Source of the DNA: Candidatus Aminicenantes bacterium UBA6072
Lineage (GTDB): Bacteria; Acidobacteriota; Aminicenantia; UBA2199
Assembly: GCA_002436105.1 (NCBI GenBank)
Contig: DIXU01000003.1
Location: forward strand, 159,172-223,171
Length of the DNA stretch: 64,000 nucleotides
Direction of reading: 5' to 3'
Below are positions 16,675 through 26,386 of this stretch, in pieces. A program made the position numbers and the translations under genes. The first letter of the stretch is position 1. Every line of letters begins with the position of its first letter. The notes under the pieces were generated by a model. That model was not told the origin of the DNA and ran no database searches. It saw only the letters and a program-made list of their open reading frames with translations.

Positions 16675-19296
16675 TCAGAACTTGACGATCACGAAGGCGC
16701 GCGAGCGCACCACCTTGAAGTCGTCGTAGCGGACGCCTCCGATCCAGTCGTTGCCCGTCGCGTAGTCGAAGATATAGCCCACCTGGAGGCCGGCGAACTC
16801 ACTCTTGCCGATTAGGTAGAGTTTGTTCTTCTTGGAGGAGAGATCGGCATTGCCGAAGGTGATGCCGTCGGCGTAGATGCAATAGCCCAGCCTGGCATAG
16901 ATCTCATCGGTGATCTGGCAGCCCAGGCCGATGTCGTAGATCCATTTCTTGCTCTTGTAGTCGTCGCTGAGGTCGATGAGGTTGGCGTTGTCCGTGTCAT
17001 CGATCAGCTTGATCTTGCCGGAGATATCAAAAGACTTGCCCAAGGTGAAGGCGTACTTGAAGCGCAACAGGCCGATGAAGGTACTGCGGTCCTGGTCCTT
17101 GTTCCAGATGCGGGCGTTGACCGGGTAGACGTCCATGTCACGCCCCTGGGTGTTGGAGTTGTAGCCGATGCTGGTGACCTCGGCCGCCAGGTCCAGGCCG
17201 CTCTTGTTGAAGGTCAGCACGCCAGTGAGACCCTTCCAGCCGATGACGCTCTCGTAGGGCACTTCATCGAACTGCGTCTCGCCGTTGTCGGCGATCGGTG
17301 AAACCGTCTGGCCGAAATTGCCCTCGTAGCCGATCCAGTCCTGGCTGTGGCGCCACAGCTCGCCGGCGCTCCAGGCATTCCAGCGGCCGGAAACGTCGTC
17401 GCCCTCGAAGCCCTCGGTCAGCAGGACGTCCTGCTCGCGGCGCGAGGCCATGATGGAGATGTAGTCGTCCCCGATGTTGAAATACTCCAGCGAGAGGTTG
17501 ATGCCAACCTTGAGCGGGTCCTGCAGCAGGGCGGTCAGCTTGAACATGCTGTCCTTGCAGTCCTTGGCGGGCATGCTGTTCCAGCCGCCCCAGTCCTTGG
17601 TGTAGTTGGCAGCCAGGTAAGTGGTCGAAGCGTGGGCGAACACCCCGGAAAGCTGCAGAAAGTCAACGGGGTTGGCGTCGAACTCGCCCGAGAAGATGGT
17701 GCTCCTGAAACGGTCGGTGAAATCAATGCCGTCGCGGGAGTTCGTATCGTCGGGATCGACCTCCAGGTCGCTGGTATAATAGGAGAGGACGCGAAAGCCG
17801 TACTTGTTGCTGGGCTTGAAATCGACCTTGCCGGCAAAGGCATAGTCCTTGTTGATATGCAGCTGGTTGTCGTAATCCAAACCGGCCGTCCGCCAGCCGG
17901 GACCGGCCCAAAGCGACGGCAGGCTGATGCGCGCCAGGTCGTAGCTCACCGTTTTGGCCAGCTTGGCGCTCAGAAAGAGCCCGGCGGCATTGTCGCGGTC
18001 GATGTAGCGCAGCCGGCCGATGGTGTAGGGGCTGAACATGGCCAGGTCGCTGGCACCGATGTGGATCCTGTCGACGATGCCTTTCAGCCAATCCGGGGTG
18101 CGCACGTCGGCCCAGGAGCCGCGGAGCTTGAACAGCCCGGGGCGTTCGATGTTGCCGTTATGCACCGCCATGTCCCAGAAAGTAGCCCAATAATTCTCGC
18201 GATAGCGGCTCTGGATGCGGGCACCGACTTCAATGTTGTTGGAGACCTTGGCCTGCATATTGAGCTCGAGCTCGGGCGCGATACCGTTGTGGCCGTGGGT
18301 GTGGTTGGTCCCCTGGGTGGCATCATTCTCATGCAGGAAGTTGATGAACAGCTGCCCGTTCACCTTGATGCCGAACTTGTCGCTTTTGGCCCGCGCCGGA
18401 GCAGGCGTCGCGGCTACCGGGGCCACCGGAGCTTCCGCCGTAGTTTCCGCGGTCGCATCGATGGGCTCCATGACTTTGTTCAGGTATACCATGGGCAGTT
18501 TCACGTACACATATCCGGCCGGGTCGTCGTCGCTCACCCAGGCCGACATGATCTTGTGCTGCAGGTCGGCCTCATCTCCGCCTCCCTTGCCGGGAGGGAC
18601 CAGCATGTCGAGAAAGTTGGGATCGCCGTCATAGTCGCTGCCGCCGCCGAAGCGGTGCTGGCCTTCGTATTCATTGAGCTTGCGCACCAGGATGGAGTTC
18701 CCTTCGGGGAAGCCCTCGTTCGAGGTGATCAGCACCTGCCAGCCCCAATCGTCGCTGACGTCGGCGCCGAGGTCTTCCTTTTTGATGATCGCGGTGAAGC
18801 TTTTGCCGCGCGGGGTGACGCTGAGCGGCACGATGACATCCCGTTCCATGTCCCCCGCTTTCATCTTCACCTCGGTCTTGACCCGCGAACTCGGCTGCGG
18901 GCTCATGATGACGGCCTTTTCCCAGTAGCTGCCGGGCAGGAATTCGGCGTTCAGGCCAGGCAACGCCAGCTGGTGGCCGCTGCCCGTCTTGCCGTCCATG
19001 TCGATGAAGACGAAGGCCTGCTGCACGCTGAAGCCGCTGGCCATGTTCCAGGGGTTTTCCAGGCCGGCGCCCACGTTCACGGTCAACTCGACCGTGCTCC
19101 CCTTGTCTTTCACCATGAATTCGGTGATGTCGAAAGACCCCGGCTTGTAGACCGGGTCGGTGGGATAGATGAAGCTGCCGCTGCCGTTGTCATCGCCCTG
19201 CGGGTCCTTGAAGGTGATCTCCTTCTGGGCCAGCACGGGCATGAACAGGATCAGCAGGGCCAGGACCAGGAATAGTCCGACTTGCTTTTTTATCAT
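16675..19296 (-). CDS. Outer-membrane porin-like protein with glucodextranase-type N-terminal domain
   Basis: 873 residues. Signal peptide (VLALLILFMPVLA) followed by a domain of about 230 residues opening with DPQGDDNGSGSF and GSFDITEF, the signature of the C-terminal domain of glucodextranases and amylopullulanases. After a linker (about 360-390) the rest is long amphipathic strands (for example LRGSWADVRTPDW) ending in aromatic VRSRAFVIVKF, as expected for a beta-barrel. It is last in the Mal operon, 11 nt after MalG, with AAAAGGAGG before ATG 19296. Likely the maltodextrin-specific outer-membrane channel of this operon, with the N-terminal domain catching glucan. The longer upstream frame is spurious. 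Confidence 0.8.
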   Translation of the reverse strand: MIKKQVGLFLVLALLILFMPVLAQKEITFKDPQGDDNGSGSFIYPTDPVYKPGSFDITEFMVKDKGSTVELTVNVGAGLENPWNMASGFSVQQAFVFIDMDGKTGSGHQLALPGLNAEFLPGSYWEKAVIMSPQPSSRVKTEVKMKAGDMERDVIVPLSVTPRGKSFTAIIKKEDLGADVSDDWGWQVLITSNEGFPEGNSILVRKLNEYEGQHRFGGGSDYDGDPNFLDMLVPPGKGGGDEADLQHKIMSAWVSDDDPAGYVYVKLPMVYLNKVMEPIDATAETTAEAPVAPVAATPAPARAKSDKFGIKVNGQLFINFLHENDATQGTNHTHGHNGIAPELELNMQAKVSNNIEVGARIQSRYRENYWATFWDMAVHNGNIERPGLFKLRGSWADVRTPDWLKGIVDRIHIGASDLAMFSPYTIGRLRYIDRDNAAGLFLSAKLAKTVSYDLARISLPSLWAGPGWRTAGLDYDNQLHINKDYAFAGKVDFKPSNKYGFRVLSYYTSDLEVDPDDTNSRDGIDFTDRFRSTIFSGEFDANPVDFLQLSGVFAHASTTYLAANYTKDWGGWNSMPAKDCKDSMFKLTALLQDPLKVGINLSLEYFNIGDDYISIMASRREQDVLLTEGFEGDDVSGRWNAWSAGELWRHSQDWIGYEGNFGQTVSPIADNGETQFDEVPYESVIGWKGLTGVLTFNKSGLDLAAEVTSIGYNSNTQGRDMDVYPVNARIWNKDQDRSTFIGLLRFKYAFTLGKSFDISGKIKLIDDTDNANLIDLSDDYKSKKWIYDIGLGCQITDEIYARLGYCIYADGITFGNADLSSKKNKLYLIGKSEFAGLQVGYIFDYATGNDWIGGVRYDDFKVVRSRAFVIVKF

Positions 19297-19307
19297 GGTA
19301 CCTCCTT

Positions 19308-20156
19308 TTAACCCTTGACACTCCCGGCCGTCAGGCCGGAAACCAGGTATTTCTGCAGGATGAAGAAGAGCGCCACGATGGGGATGGACACCAGGATGGC
19401 GCCGGCAGCGAACAGTCCCCAATCCTGGGCGAACTGTCCGACGAAATTGCGCAGGGCCACCGGCAGGGTATAGCTGAGCTCGCGGTTCATGAAGGTCGCT
19501 GCCAGGATATATTCGTTCCAAGCCGTCATGAATGAAAAAAGGGCCGTGACCGCCAGGGCGGGCTTGGCCAGCGGCAGGATGATCTTGTAGAAAATCAGGG
19601 TGCGGGAGGCGCCGTCGATCAGGGCCGACTCCTCCAGTTCCTTGGGGATGGTATCGAAATAGCCTTTCAGCATCCAGATACTGAAGGGAATGGCCGACGT
19701 CGAATAGACGAGGACCAGGCCGGCCAGGTTATCCAGCAGTCCCAGCCAATTGACGATCAGGTACAGCGGGATCATCATCAGGGTGCCGGGGAACATCTGG
19801 GTGATGAGAAAAGAGAGCAGCCCGGCCGTTCGTCCCGGGAAGCGGAAACGCGAAAAAGCGTAGCCGGCGGTGGCGGCCAGGAATATGCCGATGACGGAAG
19901 TAGCGGCGGCGACGATCAAGCTGTTCAGCAGCCAGATGAAAAACGGCTTTTCGAACAGGATATGGTTGAAATTTTCCAGCGTGGGCTGGGCGGGGAACAG
20001 GCTGAGGGACAGGGACAGGCCTTTCTGGGAACCGAAGGCGATCTTGAAAACCCAGAGGACTGGATAGACCGTGCCGATGGTGAACAGCAGGATGAAGAAC
20101 TGCAGCAGGGCGCCGATCACCCTTTCGCGGAACGACCTCTTATTTTTCTTTTCCAT
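19308..20156 (-). CDS. malG: ABC sugar transporter permease, MalG family
   Basis: 282 residues with six predicted transmembrane segments and the EAA coupling loop EESALIDGASRTLIFYKIIL near residue 185, which docks on the ATPase. Inner-membrane half of the maltose/maltodextrin-type importer. The small gap to MalF (14 bp) and to the porin (11 bp) shows one transcript. Confidence 0.9.
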   Translation of the reverse strand: MEKKNKRSFRERVIGALLQFFILLFTIGTVYPVLWVFKIAFGSQKGLSLSLSLFPAQPTLENFNHILFEKPFFIWLLNSLIVAAATSVIGIFLAATAGYAFSRFRFPGRTAGLLSFLITQMFPGTLMMIPLYLIVNWLGLLDNLAGLVLVYSTSAIPFSIWMLKGYFDTIPKELEESALIDGASRTLIFYKIILPLAKPALAVTALFSFMTAWNEYILAATFMNRELSYTLPVALRNFVGQFAQDWGLFAAGAILVSIPIVALFFILQKYLVSGLTAGSVKG

Positions 20157-20170
20157 GCTTTCTTCCCGGC

Positions 20171-22114
20171 CTAGTCGAAAACACCCTCAGTGGCCTTGGT
20201 GATACGGTTGGTGTAGATCCCGTAGGTCAGCAGGATGAGAAAGATCAGGATGGAGTAGGCCGCCGCATAGCCCCAGTTGAACTTTTCAAAGGCAAAGCGG
20301 TAGGCCTGGGTGATCAGGATCTCGGTGCTGCGGTTGGGCTCGCCGTTGGAGACCAGGTAGATGACGTTGAACATGTTGAAGGTCCAGATCGTTCCCAGGA
20401 TGATGGCCGGGAACAGGGCCGGCTTCAACAGGGGCATGGTGATGCTTTTGAACTGCTGCCATTTGCCGGCGCCGTCGATCTGCGCGGCTTCGTAGAGGTC
20501 GGCCGGGATGGACTGCAGGGCACCCAGGCAGATGACCATCATGAAGGGAAAGCCCAGCCAGGTGTTGGTGGCGACATTGGCGAAGAACGCGGTCCAGAAA
20601 TTGTTGAAGAAGCTGATCGGCTCGAAGCCGAGCAGCTTGATGAAGGCGTTGATGGCCCCGAACTGCTTGTGGAACATCCCCTTCCAGATCAAGGCCGTGA
20701 TGTAGCTGGGCATGGCCCAGGGCAGGATGAGCAGCACCCGGTAGACGCGCTTGAGCGGGAAGCCGGGTTTGTTGAGGATGATGGCCAGGGTCAGGCCGAT
20801 ACTCACATGCAGGAAGACATTGATCATCGTCCACATGAGCGTGACCAGCAGGATGAAGTAGAAATTCTCCGGGGTCAGGGGGTGGAAGTCGGTCAGGATC
20901 TTGACGAAATTTTGCAGCCCGACAAAGACCCACTTGCCGCTCTGGCTGGGCGGAACCCGGAAGAAAGCCATGGAAAGGCCATACAAGAAAGGCAGCAGGA
21001 CCAGGGCGATCATCCCGACCATGGCCGGGAAAACCATGATATAGGAATAGCGGTGCTTATTCAGCGCCCGCAGGGTCCGCAGGGCATACCCGGCCATGAT
21101 GAAGAACAGCAGCAGTCCGGCCAGGAGTCCGAAAACAGCCAGAACGACCTTCAGCTGCCGCACGCTTTGGCGCCGGCGCTCGGCCTGCGCCGCCGCGTCG
21201 GCCTCCACGGCGATGGCGTCGCCGCCTGGCATGGTGACGCGTTCGCCGCCGGAGGCGGAATCTTCCATTTCGCCCGCGGGGACGAAGCGCGCCGTTTTCC
21301 ACTCGCTCAGCATGTCGCTGAATGACCCGCCCTTCAGGTCAGCTGCGAAGACGGGGAGGAGTTCCGGGGCCTCGCGGGCCAGGACGGCACCGACTTCGGC
21401 CAGATGGGCCCGCTTGGCGGCGCCGGCTTGCGCCTGGTTCCGGCCCTCGTTGGCCAACAGCAGCAGCGAACCCGCGGCCAGGGCGATCAGCAGGAAGGCC
21501 GCGGCCAGGGGCCAGCGCCACTTGAAGAACTTTCCCTGCATGAAATAGAAGGCCAGGAACAGGGCCAGGAACAGAGCCCAAATCCGCCCATCCATTGCAC
21601 CGCGGACCTTCTCCAGCCCATAGTCGATGCGCAGAGTGCCCACGCTCTTGCGGCGGCCTTTCAACGCCGGCTCGCTCAGCGCCAGCGTGCCGGCCTTGCG
21701 GTCCAGGTCCAGGAGATACGGTTTGCGCCGGGCCGACTTCAGCAGGTAACGGATCTCCACGCCGCTGTCGTAAAGCGACTTGTCGGCGACATCGCCGGGA
21801 TCGACGTCGGCGCCCAGCTTGAGCGGATCGGAATGATACAGGAAGCTCGTCCCCGCCAACACCTGCAGCTCGCCGATGCGAGGGTCGGCGCGGCGGACCG
21901 CGCCGGCCAGGGCGGCGATCTGTTCCGGCCCGCCGGCGCCGCTCTCCACGGCGAGCGCCAGCGGCCGCAGCCACAGGTGCGCCCTGGTCCGGGAAACCTC
22001 CAGCTGACGGTCCAGCTTGAAGGCGCGGTCCAGGACCAGGAAGCCGGCCAGCACGGTACACAGGGCGGCCAGCAACGCGATGGGAACGGCGGCGTTCTTC
22101 CGGATTCCGGTCAT
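20171..22114 (-). CDS. malF: ABC sugar transporter permease, MalF family, with large N-terminal extension
   Basis: 647 residues. The last 290 are a standard binding-protein-dependent permease with EAA loop (LYEAAQIDGAGKWQQFKSI). The first 350 are additional: one membrane segment (residues about 10-28), an extracytoplasmic region of about 150, two more hydrophobic segments near 183-215, a second extracytoplasmic stretch (about 220-315), then a segment leading to the permease. E. coli MalF also has an extra periplasmic loop (P2), but not this arrangement. The extension may contact the binding protein or sense substrate. Second permease of the operon. Confidence 0.85.
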   Translation of the reverse strand: MTGIRKNAAVPIALLAALCTVLAGFLVLDRAFKLDRQLEVSRTRAHLWLRPLALAVESGAGGPEQIAALAGAVRRADPRIGELQVLAGTSFLYHSDPLKLGADVDPGDVADKSLYDSGVEIRYLLKSARRKPYLLDLDRKAGTLALSEPALKGRRKSVGTLRIDYGLEKVRGAMDGRIWALFLALFLAFYFMQGKFFKWRWPLAAAFLLIALAAGSLLLLANEGRNQAQAGAAKRAHLAEVGAVLAREAPELLPVFAADLKGGSFSDMLSEWKTARFVPAGEMEDSASGGERVTMPGGDAIAVEADAAAQAERRRQSVRQLKVVLAVFGLLAGLLLFFIMAGYALRTLRALNKHRYSYIMVFPAMVGMIALVLLPFLYGLSMAFFRVPPSQSGKWVFVGLQNFVKILTDFHPLTPENFYFILLVTLMWTMINVFLHVSIGLTLAIILNKPGFPLKRVYRVLLILPWAMPSYITALIWKGMFHKQFGAINAFIKLLGFEPISFFNNFWTAFFANVATNTWLGFPFMMVICLGALQSIPADLYEAAQIDGAGKWQQFKSITMPLLKPALFPAIILGTIWTFNMFNVIYLVSNGEPNRSTEILITQAYRFAFEKFNWGYAAAYSILIFLILLTYGIYTNRITKATEGVFD

Positions 22115-22127
22115 GATCCGCGCGTCA

Positions 22128-23336
22128 TTACTGCCTGAACGTCTCGATATCCTTGACGATCTTGCCCTGGGCCTCGTCCAGCGCCTCCTTTGGCTTGGCG
22201 GTTTTGTTCAGGATCTTGCCGATGGCCAGGTCGAAGGGCGTCCAGACCATCATCATCTCGGCGATGTTGGGCATGGCCACGGCCGTCTCGGCCTGCAGCT
22301 TGAAAACCGGGATGAACGGGTGGTTCTTCACGGCGGGATCGTCGTAGGCCTGGAGGTTGGCCACCGGTTGGCCCCCTTTCTTGGCCATCACCAGCAGCGC
22401 TTCCCTGCCGGTGAAATACTTGATGACCTCGAAGGCCTCCTTCTTGCGGGCGGACTGCGACGACATGAACATCGCCTCCACGGTGAGGAACGGCCGGGGC
22501 TTGGCCTTGATCTCCGTGATCATGGGCAGCGGGGCGACGCCGAAGTCGATCCCTTTCTCGATCTCGCCCAGGAACCAGGGGCCGCTGATGATCATGGCCG
22601 CCTGGCCGCGGTTGAACAGTGTCGTCACCAGGGTGTTGGTGATCTCCTCGGGCATGATGTTCTGGTTGCGGTACAGGTCGTAGACAAAGGCCAGCGCCCT
22701 GACATTGCCGGGCGAGTTGACGATCGGCTCGTCGTTCTTGTCGAAAATGCCGCCGCCGAAACCGAACAGCCAGGCGGAGTTGTAATAAGTCAGCCCGATC
22801 TCGTAGACCAGTCCGAACTTGTTCTGCCCGATGTGGGTGTTCTTCTTGGCCATGGCGATCATCTCGGCGGTGTCCTTGGGCGGCGTCCCGATCAGTTTCT
22901 TGTTGTAGATCAGGGCCGTGCATTTCAGGGAGGTGGGCAGGCCGTAGAGGGCGTCCTCGTAGGTCAGCGCCTCCAGCGTCGAGGGAATGAAGAGGGCCGC
23001 CATGTCCTTTTTCACCCACAGCCCCAGGGGTTCAAGGACCTTTTTGTCGGCCCAATAGCCCACGCGGTCGTGGCCGAAGATGAAGACGTCGGGGCCCTTG
23101 CCGCGCGGCACGGCGGCGGTGATCTTGTCGGGCAGGGCGTCGAAAGGCACCTGCAGGAACTGGATCCTGATCCCGGGGTTCAGCTTGGAAAAATTCGCCC
23201 CGACTTCCTCCAGGGCGTCTTTTTCCATGCCGCGGTAAGAATGCCAGAAGACGATCGTCACCGGCTGGGCGAAACACGGAGCGGCCCAGGCGGACAGGAC
23301 CAGGGCGGCGGCGAACACGGCAAGCCATTTTTTCAT
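22128..23336 (-). CDS. malE: Sugar-binding protein, MalE family
   Basis: 402 residues with a clear signal peptide (LAVFAAALVLSAWAAPCFA). Family-1 extracellular solute-binding fold: PVTIVFWHSYRGMEKDALEE at the start, AAVPRGKGPDVFIFGHDRVG, and NTLVTTLFNRGQAAMIISGP. Periplasmic receptor for the MalFGK importer, probably for maltose or maltodextrins given the adjacent amylase. The start codon overlaps the stop of MalK by 4 bases (ATGA). Confidence 0.9.
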   Translation of the reverse strand: MKKWLAVFAAALVLSAWAAPCFAQPVTIVFWHSYRGMEKDALEEVGANFSKLNPGIRIQFLQVPFDALPDKITAAVPRGKGPDVFIFGHDRVGYWADKKVLEPLGLWVKKDMAALFIPSTLEALTYEDALYGLPTSLKCTALIYNKKLIGTPPKDTAEMIAMAKKNTHIGQNKFGLVYEIGLTYYNSAWLFGFGGGIFDKNDEPIVNSPGNVRALAFVYDLYRNQNIMPEEITNTLVTTLFNRGQAAMIISGPWFLGEIEKGIDFGVAPLPMITEIKAKPRPFLTVEAMFMSSQSARKKEAFEVIKYFTGREALLVMAKKGGQPVANLQAYDDPAVKNHPFIPVFKLQAETAVAMPNIAEMMMVWTPFDLAIGKILNKTAKPKEALDEAQGKIVKDIETFRQ

Positions 23337-24448
23337 TTCTGCACCTCCCAGCGCAAGGCGTTCATTGTTTGTTTATCGAACACATGGATCTTGACGGTTT
23401 CGATGGCCAGCTGCATGGCCTGGCCGACGCGGGCCCTGGTTTTCGGGGTCACCCGGGCCACGAAGCGGTTCTTCCCGGCCATGGCATGGACATAGGTCTC
23501 CGCCCCCATGGGCTCCACCACTTCCACCTGGACGCTGAATACCTCGAAGCCGTCGCCCTTCTTGAAGAACTCCGCATCATGAAGGTTCTCGGGCCTGATG
23601 CCGAACAGGGTTTCCTTCAGTCCTTCCACCTTGATTTTATTGGCCAGGTCGCCTTGCAGGCGCAGCCGAAATCCTTCCGCCTGCATGAAGGTCTGGCCGT
23701 TTTCCTCCTGGACCACGGCTGCGAAAAAATTCATGGGCGGAGAACCGATGAAGCCGGCGACGAACTTATTGACCGGCGTATCATAGATATCCATCGGCGT
23801 CCCGCTCTGCTGGATGACTCCTTCGTTGACGATGGCGATCTTGGATCCCATGGTCATGGCTTCCACCTGGTCGTGGGTCACGTAAATACTGGTGGTCTTG
23901 AGCTGAAAATGCAGTTTGGAGATCTCGGCCCGCATCTGGCCCCGCAGCTTGGCGTCGAGGTTGGACAGGGGCTCGTCGAACAGGAAGACCGACGGCTTGC
24001 GCACGATGGTGCGCCCCAACGCCACCCGCTGGCGCTGGCCGCCGGAAAGCTGCTTGGGCTTGCGCTCGAGCAGCTTCTCGATGCCCAAGATACGGGCCGC
24101 TTCCTGAACCCGGCTGTCGATCTCCGCCCTGGGTACCTTGCGCATTTTCAGGGCGAACGCCATGTTGTCGTAGACGTTCATGTGCGGGTACAGGGCGTAG
24201 TTCTGGAACACCATGGCCAGGTCGCGGTCCTTGGGCGGCACCTGGTTCACCACCCGGCCGTTGATGATGATCTTCCCCTCGCTGAGCTCCTCCAGCCCGG
24301 CCACCAGCCGCAGCAGCGTCGTTTTCCCGCATCCGGAAGGCCCGACCAGCACCATGAACTCGCCGTCCCGGATCTGCAGGTTGATCCCCTTGACCACGGT
24401 GACATCGCCGAATTTCTTGGTCACGTTTTCCAGAACGACTTCAGCCAT
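23333..24448 (-). CDS. malK: ABC transporter ATPase, MalK/UgpC family
   Basis: 371 residues. Complete ABC ATPase: Walker A GPSGCGKTTL, Q-loop MVFQNYALYPHM, signature LSGGQRQRVALGR, Walker B VFLFDEPLSNLD, and switch His in YVTHDQVEAMT. A C-terminal TOBE/MalK regulatory domain of about 130 residues follows, containing GIRPENLHD. First gene of the importer operon. ATG 24448 is preferred over GTG 24454. Powers sugar uptake at the inner membrane. Confidence 0.92.
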   Translation of the reverse strand: MAEVVLENVTKKFGDVTVVKGINLQIRDGEFMVLVGPSGCGKTTLLRLVAGLEELSEGKIIINGRVVNQVPPKDRDLAMVFQNYALYPHMNVYDNMAFALKMRKVPRAEIDSRVQEAARILGIEKLLERKPKQLSGGQRQRVALGRTIVRKPSVFLFDEPLSNLDAKLRGQMRAEISKLHFQLKTTSIYVTHDQVEAMTMGSKIAIVNEGVIQQSGTPMDIYDTPVNKFVAGFIGSPPMNFFAAVVQEENGQTFMQAEGFRLRLQGDLANKIKVEGLKETLFGIRPENLHDAEFFKKGDGFEVFSVQVEVVEPMGAETYVHAMAGKNRFVARVTPKTRARVGQAMQLAIETVKIHVFDKQTMNALRWEVQK

Positions 24449-24592
24449 CTTCACCCCACCCTGATTTTAATTGATTGAAAATTAAAAATCAGTTGCCGAA
24501 CCGCCCCAGCTTGGGTAACAACCATACTATTCTGATGATCCGGAAGAAAAAGTCAATATCTTTTTATTTTTCTCCCGGGAAATCCGCGCCGC

Positions 24593-24622
24593 TTGCAGCG
24601 GCCATGAAATAAAAGCTATAAT
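24593..24622 (+). promoter_or_regulatory. Amylase promoter in the malK-amylase divergent region
   Basis: TTGCAG (24593-24598), 18 bp, TATAAT (24617-24622), then GGGAGG (24647-24652) before ATG 24658. The 209-bp gap to malK also holds a plus-strand imperfect palindrome CCCAGCTTGGG (about 24505-24515), possibly an operator. I could not find a convincing malK promoter. Confidence 0.6.
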
Positions 24623-24657
24623 CATCCGTATCGGCACGTGGAAATGGGAGGCGCACC

Positions 24658-26238
24658 ATGCATAAGAAAGCAGTTTCGCTTTTTTTGGCTATTTTTTTCG
24701 GAGCAGCCTGCCTCGCCCCGGCGATCGACGACTGGTTCCGCGATGCGGTTTTTTATGAAGTTTTCGTGCGCAGTTTCAATGACAGCAACGGCGACGGCAC
24801 GGGCGACCTGAACGGGTTGACCGCCCGGCTCGACTACCTCAATGACGGCGACCCGGCCACCGGCGCCGACCTCGGGGTCACCGCCCTCTGGCTCATGCCC
24901 ATCTCCCCTTCCCCCAGCTACCACGGTTACGACGTGACCGACTATTACGGCGTCAATGAGGATTACGGCACCATGGCGGACTTCAAGCGCCTGGTCGCGG
25001 AAGCCCACCGGCGCGGCATGCGCGTCATCATCGACCTGGTCTTGAACCATTCTTCCAGCCAGCATCCCTGGTTCCTCGCCGCAGCCGACGACACGAGCCC
25101 GAAGCGGGACTGGTACGTCTGGAAGAAATCGCTGCCGTCCGGCTGGAGACAGCCCTGGTCGTCGGGAAGCTCGACCGAATACGTCTGGCATGCCCTGCGG
25201 GCCGGCGAATATTATTACGGCCTGTTCTATAATGGCATGCCCGACCTCAATTACGGCAACCCCGCCGTGCAGGATGAGATGATCGCCGTGGCCAAGCACT
25301 GGCTGGACGCGGGCGCCGACGGCTTCCGCCTGGACGCGGTCCGTTATCTTTTCGAAAGCGGGCCGGGAAAAGGGCAGGCGGACACGCCGGAAACGCACGC
25401 CTACCTGGCCAGGTTCTATCAGGCGCTGAAACAGCATAAGCCGGATTGCTACCTGGTCGGTGAGATCTGGACCGATCTTGATACCGTCGCCTCCTATCTG
25501 GGCTCCCCCCGCGAACTGGACTCGGCCTTCAATTTCGACTTGGCCGGCGCCGTGGTGGGCGGGGTCAAGGACATGAATCACGGCTACATCGGCGCTATCC
25601 AGGAAGTGAGCCTGGAAACCTATCCCAAGGATGCCGCCGACGCCACGTTCCTGACCAACCATGACATGGACCGCATCGCGTCGCTATACGGGCCCAACTT
25701 CGACAGGCTCAAGCTGGCCGCATCTGTATTGCTGACCCTGCCCGGCACCCCCTACATCTACTACGGCGAGGAGATCGGCATGCCCGGCACCAAGCCCGAC
25801 GAGAACATCCGCAAGCCCATGCTCTGGACCGACGGGGAACATGCCGGCTTTTCCACGGCCAAACCCTGGAACGCCCCGGCCCGCGTCCGCCCCGGCATCA
25901 ACGTCAAGGCCGAGGCGGCAGACCCCGATTCATTGCTCAGCCATTACCGGCGTCTGATCCGGCTGCGCAACGACCATGTCGCCCTGCGCCGCGGCGGTTA
26001 CCAGGCCGTGCGCCTGGAGAACAAAAACATCTACGCCTTCCTGCGCAGCCACGAGCAGCAGACGTTGCTCGTGCTGCACAATTTCTCCCCGGAAACGGTT
26101 TCCGGCCTGCAAATCCCTGCGGAATACAAGCTGAAGCTGCTGCGCGACATCACCGGCAATGCCCCCTGCGGCTCCATCCCGCCCCTGGCTGCAGCGGCAA
26201 CGCGGATTTTCGAAGTGGCGCCCGTCGACTTGCCGTGA
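24658..26238 (+). CDS. Secreted GH13 alpha-amylase/alpha-glucosidase
   Basis: 526 residues with a signal peptide (SLFLAIFFGAACLAPA). All four GH13 regions are visible: region I IDLVLNHSS, region II DGFRLDAVRYL (nucleophile Asp), region III YLVGEIWTD (acid/base Glu) and region IV FLTNHDMDR (transition-state Asp). The calcium-site-like loop NDSNGDGTGDLNG near residue 40 and the C-terminal beta domain are also present. Cleaves alpha-glucans outside the cytoplasm; products would feed the divergent MalKEFG importer. Confidence 0.92.
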   Translation: MHKKAVSLFLAIFFGAACLAPAIDDWFRDAVFYEVFVRSFNDSNGDGTGDLNGLTARLDYLNDGDPATGADLGVTALWLMPISPSPSYHGYDVTDYYGVNEDYGTMADFKRLVAEAHRRGMRVIIDLVLNHSSSQHPWFLAAADDTSPKRDWYVWKKSLPSGWRQPWSSGSSTEYVWHALRAGEYYYGLFYNGMPDLNYGNPAVQDEMIAVAKHWLDAGADGFRLDAVRYLFESGPGKGQADTPETHAYLARFYQALKQHKPDCYLVGEIWTDLDTVASYLGSPRELDSAFNFDLAGAVVGGVKDMNHGYIGAIQEVSLETYPKDAADATFLTNHDMDRIASLYGPNFDRLKLAASVLLTLPGTPYIYYGEEIGMPGTKPDENIRKPMLWTDGEHAGFSTAKPWNAPARVRPGINVKAEAADPDSLLSHYRRLIRLRNDHVALRRGGYQAVRLENKNIYAFLRSHEQQTLLVLHNFSPETVSGLQIPAEYKLKLLRDITGNAPCGSIPPLAAAATRIFEVAPVDLP

Positions 26239-26386
26239 GCGCCGACGCCATTCCTTTCCAGCTCCGTCTCCGCCCCGACATGCCGCAGATGCTCGATCTG
26301 CCCTGGCACCTCCCCCTGTAGCTGGCAGCTTCATCCGCAAGCCGGGAACCACCCCGGGAAAGTCGTGATGTCGCCGGATCCGCCGC

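Noticed and set aside
17347..19275. 642-codon plus-strand frame opposite the porin gene
   Set aside because: Same shadow effect; the porin frame has signal peptide, SD and strand pattern.
24481..24560. malK promoter from TTGACT at 24556-24551 (minus strand)
   Set aside because: No acceptable -10 at 16-19 bp; the nearest AT-rich hexamers are at 21 bp or more.
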